NCBI GenBank assembly: GCA_902494465.1
Contig: CABUTH010000064.1
Location: 1 to 9,550 of the forward strand
Source of the DNA: an uncultured Collinsella sp.
Lineage (GTDB): Bacteria > Actinomycetota > Coriobacteriia > Coriobacteriales > Coriobacteriaceae
Direction: 5' to 3'
Length of the DNA stretch: 9,550 nt
Below, one piece after another: positions 6,684 through 9,550 of the stretch; position 1 is the first letter of the stretch, and each line of letters opens with the position of its first letter. The notes under the pieces are model-generated. The model saw only the letters and a program-made list of their open reading frames with translations, made no database searches and had not been told where the DNA came from. The position numbers were made by a program, and so were the translations under genes.

Positions 6684-7890
6684 AGTTGCCGTAACCTCCC
6701 CTCTCCTGGTCGCGGATAACGTGGCCGCCCTCGAGGGCGATCACGCGACGGTGCATGCTATCGACCATCTCGCGGTCGTGCGTGGCGACGATCACGGTGG
6801 TGCCAGTGCGGTTAATACGCTCGAGCAGCTTCATGATGCCCAGTGAGATCGCCGGGTCGAGGTTGCCCGTCGGCTCGTCGCAGATCAGCAGCGGCGGACG
6901 GTTGACCATAGCGCGGGCGACGGCAACGCGCTGCTGCTCGCCACCGGAAAGCTGGTCGGGCAGCGAGTCCATCTGATCGGCCAGACCGACCAGACGCAGC
7001 ACCTCGGGCACCTGGCTGCGAATGACGCCCTTGGGCTTGCCGATGCACTGAAGGGCAAACGCCACGTTTTCGTAGGCGGTCTTTTGCGGCAGAAGCTTAA
7101 AGTCCTGGAACACGGCGCCAATCTGGCGACGCAGGAACGGAACCTTGCGGTTCTTGATCTTCATGAGGTCCTGACCGGCAACCAGGATGCGGCCGCTCGT
7201 CGGCTTGACGTCGCGGTTGAGCGTCGACAGCAGCGTGGTCTTACCCGAACCGGAGTGACCGACCAGGAAGACGAACTCGCCCGGATAGATCTCGATGTTG
7301 ATGTCGTCGAGTGCAGGCTTGTTGGGCTGTGCCGGATAGATCTTGGTGACATGCTCCATAAGGATGACGGGCTCGACACCGGCCTGCTTGGCCATCTTCT
7401 TGCGGCTGGCCTGCGGATCGATGGGCGCAAACACCGACGTAAAATCGGGGTTGTTGAGCGCGTTATCGAGGCTTGCGACCTCGGCTGCCTGATCGCTCTC
7501 GACCACCGGGGCAGCAGGCTGCGTGGGGTCGGGAATAGCGGCAAAGAGACCGGACTGCGCAGGCTGAGGAGCCGGCGTCGCAGGGGCCAAGGGGTCGGGA
7601 ATGCCGGCCATGGTAGGCTGCGGCGTGGCGGCACCAGCCTGAGGCTGCTCCACGCGAGCGGTCACGGCCTGAACGGGCTCAAAACCCGCCGTGCCGGAAA
7701 GCGCGACATCGCTGGTTGGATTGTAGGCAAAGGGATCGGATGCCGGCTGTGCCTGATCTGCCGGCTGAGCGGGGGCCTGAGCAACAGGCTGGCCCTCTGA
7801 ATCCGGAGTGGCGAAACGACTGCCCTGGACGCCTGCCTGCGTCTTGGGGGCATCATCGCCCGCACCGGAGGTACGGAAGTGGTTACCCAC
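6670..7890 (-). CDS. ftsE: Cell division ATP-binding protein FtsE with long N-terminal extension
   Basis: A 406-residue protein whose residues about 172-395 form a complete ABC ATPase of the FtsE type: Walker A GHSGSGKTT (211-219), Q-loop FQDF (261-264), signature LSGGEQQR (313-320, approx.), Walker B LLICDEPTGNLD (334-345), and H-loop His371 in ATHDRE. It powers FtsX and thereby septal hydrolase activation. Residues 1-165 are a Pro/Ala/Gln-rich, low-complexity stretch with no cysteines, probably disordered, that repeats the pattern IPDPxxPA at 97-104 and 119-126. Ordinary FtsE is about 220-240 residues. The start is GTG at 7890, with AGGAG closely upstream. An internal ATG at 7395 would give a normal-sized FtsE but has only a poor AAGAAG before it, so the long form is favoured. 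The frame stays open through the extension with codon use like the rest. ftsX follows with a 14-base overlap. Confidence 0.93.
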   Translation of the reverse strand: MGNHFRTSGAGDDAPKTQAGVQGSRFATPDSEGQPVAQAPAQPADQAQPASDPFAYNPTSDVALSGTAGFEPVQAVTARVEQPQAGAATPQPTMAGIPDPLAPATPAPQPAQSGLFAAIPDPTQPAAPVVESDQAAEVASLDNALNNPDFTSVFAPIDPQASRKKMAKQAGVEPVILMEHVTKIYPAQPNKPALDDINIEIYPGEFVFLVGHSGSGKTTLLSTLNRDVKPTSGRILVAGQDLMKIKNRKVPFLRRQIGAVFQDFKLLPQKTAYENVAFALQCIGKPKGVIRSQVPEVLRLVGLADQMDSLPDQLSGGEQQRVAVARAMVNRPPLLICDEPTGNLDPAISLGIMKLLERINRTGTTVIVATHDREMVDSMHRRVIALEGGHVIRDQERGGYGNYGTN

Positions 7891-7935
7891 TGGTGCTCCT
7901 TATCGTCGTGCGTTTAAACTACATGAGCGCTTTGT

Positions 7936-7960
7936 ATTTTAGCAGCATTAGCTTTGCTGC
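7936..7960 (-). promoter_or_regulatory. Putative extended -10 promoter of ftsEX with overlapping inverted repeat
   Basis: On the minus strand TGCTAAAAT gives an extended -10 (TAAAAT at 7941-7936) about 45 bases before the ftsE start. No good -35 lies at the right distance, as is common with extended -10 promoters. GCAGCA (7942-7947) and TGCTGC (7955-7960) form a 6-bp inverted repeat just upstream of the -10, a possible regulator site. This is a pattern match only. Confidence 0.45.
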
Positions 7961-7994
7961 ACATAAGAAGCATGGCGTGCTTAGGGATCCCGTC

Positions 7995-8117
7995 GGCCGT
8001 GCACAGGGTTACTCTCCAAATCGTCCTCGGACATGTCGGAGCCCCCGCTGCGCACTACGTGCGGCGGGGGCTCCTCCGTCCTGCGGAAAGATTTGGAGAG
8101 TAACCCTGTGTCCGGCC
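7995..8117. repeat. 123-bp nested palindrome
   Basis: The core is a perfect 21-bp inverted repeat, 8002-8022 (begins CACAGGGTTACTCTCC) with 8090-8110 (ends GGAGAGTAACCCTGTG). Outside it GGCCG (7995-7999) pairs with CGGCC (8113-8117). Inside are two 15-base segments with a GGAC (8029-8032) and GTCC (8078-8081) pairing. Within those sits a second strong hairpin: GGAGCCCCCGC (8038-8048) with GCGGGGGCTCC (8064-8074), capped by CGCAC/GTGCG around TAC. The whole unit could fold as one long cruciform or RNA hairpin. It has no U-run on either side, so it is not a standard terminator. Possible natures are a miniature non-autonomous element, a dispersed palindromic repeat, or a structured RNA. No coding potential is evident. 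Confidence 0.85.
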
Positions 8118-8157
8118 TGCGATAACTAAGGGGTCGCTGCGTTTATCTTGAGGTGCT

Positions 8158-8210
8158 GCATATACAAAGCTGGAAGGGTCTGAATTGCGCTTTGTCGATA
8201 TATGCCCTTT
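8158..8210. repeat. Bulged hairpin with T-run
   Basis: GCATATACAAAGC (8158-8170) pairs with GCTTTG (8189-8194) plus TATATGC (8199-8205), giving 13 base pairs interrupted by a one-sided TCGA bulge. The plus strand then reads CCCTTTTT, so it would look like a terminator for plus-strand transcription, although no plus-strand gene is near. It lies between two other palindromes and may belong to the same composite element. The remaining bases around it (8118-8157, 8211-8246) show nothing I recognise. Confidence 0.5.
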
Positions 8211-8246
8211 TTCCTGATGGGACCGTGCTTGAGGGGCGTCTTCATG

Positions 8247-8313
8247 AGTTGCGGTGAAATAGGGACTGTTTTACCAGTTAAAAGGTCTAATCAGTCCCTA
8301 TTTCACCGCAACT
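8247..8313. repeat. 67-bp palindrome with perfect 22-bp arms (REP-like)
   Basis: The arms are 8247-8268 (begins AGTTGCGGTGAAATAGGG) and 8292-8313, exact reverse complements, with a 23-base AT-rich loop. The unit starts one base from the tkt terminator hairpin on its upstream side. Perfect long arms with a short loop resemble dispersed REP/MITE-type repeats. No transposase is present here to mobilise it. The GGGACTG and TTTTACC words also occur in similar form (GGGACAG, TTTTACC) in the repeat at 3335-3377, a weak hint of a shared family. Confidence 0.85.
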
Positions 8314-8346
8314 GAAACAGGGGCGCTCTCCAAGAGAGCGCCCCTG
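8314..8346 (-). terminator. Rho-independent terminator after the transketolase genes
   Basis: A perfect 13-bp stem, CAGGGGCGCTCTC (8318-8330) with its complement at 8334-8346, and a CAA loop. On the minus strand the stem is followed by TTTCAG. It lies about 50 bases after the stop of the C-terminal transketolase subunit. The short U-run is offset by a very stable stem. Confidence 0.8.
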
Positions 8347-8394
8347 CCGGGTTTCCATAGTTCTGGCGAAGCAGTCCTTGAGATCCGCCTTGCC

Positions 8395-9336
8395 TTATGC
8401 CAAGAACTCCTTGGTGGTCGCCACGATGTTGGCGGCGTCCAGACCGTACTTGTGCAGGAGCTCGGCGCCCGGGCCAGACTCACCGAAGGTGTCGTTGACG
8501 CCAATCTTCTTGAGCGGCGTCGGGCACTGCTCGCACAGGACGTCGGCGACGGCGCTGCCCAGGCCACCGATCACGGAGTGCTCCTCGACGGTCACGACGT
8601 GGCCGGTCTTGGTGGCGCTCTTGACGATCAGGTCGGCATCGATGGGCTTGATGGTGTGCATGTTGATGACCTCGGCGTCGATGCCATCGGCGGCGAGCTG
8701 CTCGGCGGCCTCGAGAGCCTCGCCGACCATCAGGCCGCAGGCGATGATGGTCACATCGGAGCCCTCGCGCATGACAATGCCCTTACCCAACTCGAACTTG
8801 TAGGTCTCGGGGTCGTTGATAACCGGCGAGGCCAGACGGGCAAAGCGCATGTACACGGGGCCGTCGCACTCGTAGGCGGCGCGCGTCACGGCACGGGCCT
8901 CGATGTCGTCGGCGGGAACGATCACGGTCATGCCGGGGATGACACGCATCAGGGCGATATCCTCGCAGCACTGGTGCGTGGCGCCATCCTCGCCCACCGA
9001 GATACCGGCGTGCGTGGCACCGATCTTAACGTTAAGGTGCGGATAGCCGATGGAGTTGCGGACCTGCTCAAAGGCGCGGCCGGCGGCAAACATGGCAAAG
9101 CTGCTCGCGAAGGCGACACGGCCGGTGGTTGCGATACCGGCGGCAACACCCATCAGGTTGCTCTCGGCGATGCCCACATCGAAGAAGCGGTCGGGGCAGG
9201 CGGCCTTAAACTTGCCGGTCTGCGTGGCGGCGGCCAGGTCGGCGTCGAGGACCACAAAGTCATCGTGCTCGTTGGCGAGCTCGACGAGGGCCTCGCCGTA
9301 GCTTACGCGCGTGGCGATTTTCTTGACGTCTGCCAT
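8395..9336 (-). CDS. Transketolase, C-terminal subunit
   Basis: A 313-residue protein covering the pyrimidine-binding and C-terminal halves of a transketolase. Residues about 5-170 are the TPP-PYR domain with VGIAESNLMGVAAG (54-67), where Glu58 is the glutamate expected to activate the thiamine ring, and GEDGATHQ (115-122). Residues about 183-305 are the transketolase C-terminal domain. With the partner subunit encoded just upstream it forms the thiamine-diphosphate enzyme that moves two-carbon units between sugar phosphates in the non-oxidative pentose phosphate pathway. The ATG at 9336 follows AGGAG by seven bases and comes one base after the partner's stop, so the two are translationally coupled; an open frame continues upstream only by overlapping the partner gene. 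Such split enzymes are common in Gram-positive bacteria and archaea. A related split enzyme with another sugar substrate cannot be excluded. Confidence 0.94.
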   Translation of the reverse strand: MADVKKIATRVSYGEALVELANEHDDFVVLDADLAAATQTGKFKAACPDRFFDVGIAESNLMGVAAGIATTGRVAFASSFAMFAAGRAFEQVRNSIGYPHLNVKIGATHAGISVGEDGATHQCCEDIALMRVIPGMTVIVPADDIEARAVTRAAYECDGPVYMRFARLASPVINDPETYKFELGKGIVMREGSDVTIIACGLMVGEALEAAEQLAADGIDAEVINMHTIKPIDADLIVKSATKTGHVVTVEEHSVIGGLGSAVADVLCEQCPTPLKKIGVNDTFGESGPGAELLHKYGLDAANIVATTKEFLA

Positions 9337-9337
9337 C

Positions 9338-9550
9338 CTAGAGCTCCTCTCCGGCGGCCGTGAGCTCTGCCATGGCCTGCTCAAACTGTTCATCGTTGGG
9401 GGCCTTACCGTGCCAACCCACCTGGTTCTCCATAAAGGAGACGCCCTTGCCCTTCGTGGTCTCGGCGATAATGGCGGTCGGCTGACCCTTGGTGGCGCGG
9501 GCCTCGGCAAAGGCAGCGCGGATCTGGTCGAAGTCGTTGCCGTCGGCGAG
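9338..9550 (-). CDS. Transketolase, N-terminal subunit (partial, C-terminal end)
   Basis: The final 70 codons of a gene that continues beyond the window edge, in frame up to the TAG at 9340-9338. The translation reads LADGNDFDQIRAAF near its start, then PTAIIAETTKGKGVSFME and WHGKAPND, ending AAGEEL. This is the end of the TPP-binding subunit: DGND is part of the diphosphate-side region and TTKGKGVSFME then WHG is highly characteristic of transketolases. It is followed after one base by the C-terminal subunit, and its last codons carry that gene's ribosome site. The rest of the protein, including its GDG metal-binding motif, lies outside the window. Confidence 0.93.
   Translation of the reverse strand, partial: LADGNDFDQIRAAFAEARATKGQPTAIIAETTKGKGVSFMENQVGWHGKAPNDEQFEQAMAELTAAGEEL

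Noticed and set aside
8002..8110. Reading the 21-bp inverted repeats as ends of an invertible promoter switched by the recombinase.
   Set aside because: The enclosed segment is itself nearly palindromic and holds no directional promoter, so inversion would change little; the recombinase is also 5 kb away with no shared site.
7716..8129. A 137-residue plus-strand open frame across the ftsE start and the palindrome.
   Set aside because: It runs antisense through ftsE and through perfect inverted repeats, has no domain-like pattern and no ribosome site.
8452..9363. A 303-residue plus-strand open frame antisense to the transketolase subunit.
   Set aside because: It is a mirror of GC-rich coding sequence; the minus-strand frame has clear transketolase motifs and the plus-strand product has none.
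9337..9510. Upstream extension of the C-terminal transketolase frame.
   Set aside because: It overlaps the N-terminal subunit in another frame and gives a Pro/Arg-rich shadow sequence; the ATG at 9336 has a good ribosome site.

Overview
The window looks like a chromosomal segment of a high-GC Gram-positive bacterium. Gene content, codon use, the mix of ATG, GTG and TTG starts and the separate transketolase subunits fit the Coriobacteriia, with a Collinsella-like organism most likely. That assignment is inferred from memory of such genomes and was not checked by search. All nine supported coding regions lie on the minus strand, so transcription runs from high to low coordinates.

In transcription order, 9550-8395 holds the end of the transketolase N-terminal subunit and the whole C-terminal subunit, one base apart, closed by a strong hairpin terminator. 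A 504-base gap (7891-8394) follows. It has no convincing gene but carries three stacked palindromic structures: a 67-bp hairpin with perfect 22-bp arms, a bulged hairpin, and a 123-bp nested palindrome with perfect 21-bp arms. At its end is a probable extended -10 promoter for ftsE. ftsE and ftsX (7890-5763) overlap by 14 bases and encode the ABC-type complex that couples septum formation to peptidoglycan hydrolysis. FtsE has an unusual Pro/Ala/Gln-rich N-terminal extension of about 165 residues. A classic terminator separates ftsX from rnr (RNase R, 5627-3492), which ends in its own hairpin.

The accessory-looking part is 3475-2024. It has an orphan small serine recombinase preceded by a 39-bp inverted repeat, then a four-helix VanZ-like membrane protein with a probable TTG start. 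After a terminator-like hairpin and a possible operator comes a two-gene operon: an RpiR-family regulator with a SIS domain, then murQ, the MurNAc-6-phosphate etherase of cell-wall recycling. The SIS domain probably lets the regulator sense a phosphosugar of that pathway.

Most of the window is conserved housekeeping content (central carbon metabolism, division, RNA decay, cell-wall recycling). The least explained elements are the palindrome cluster at 7995-8313, the inverted repeat before the recombinase, and the FtsE extension. I see no CRISPR array, no tRNA or rRNA, and no complete insertion sequence.
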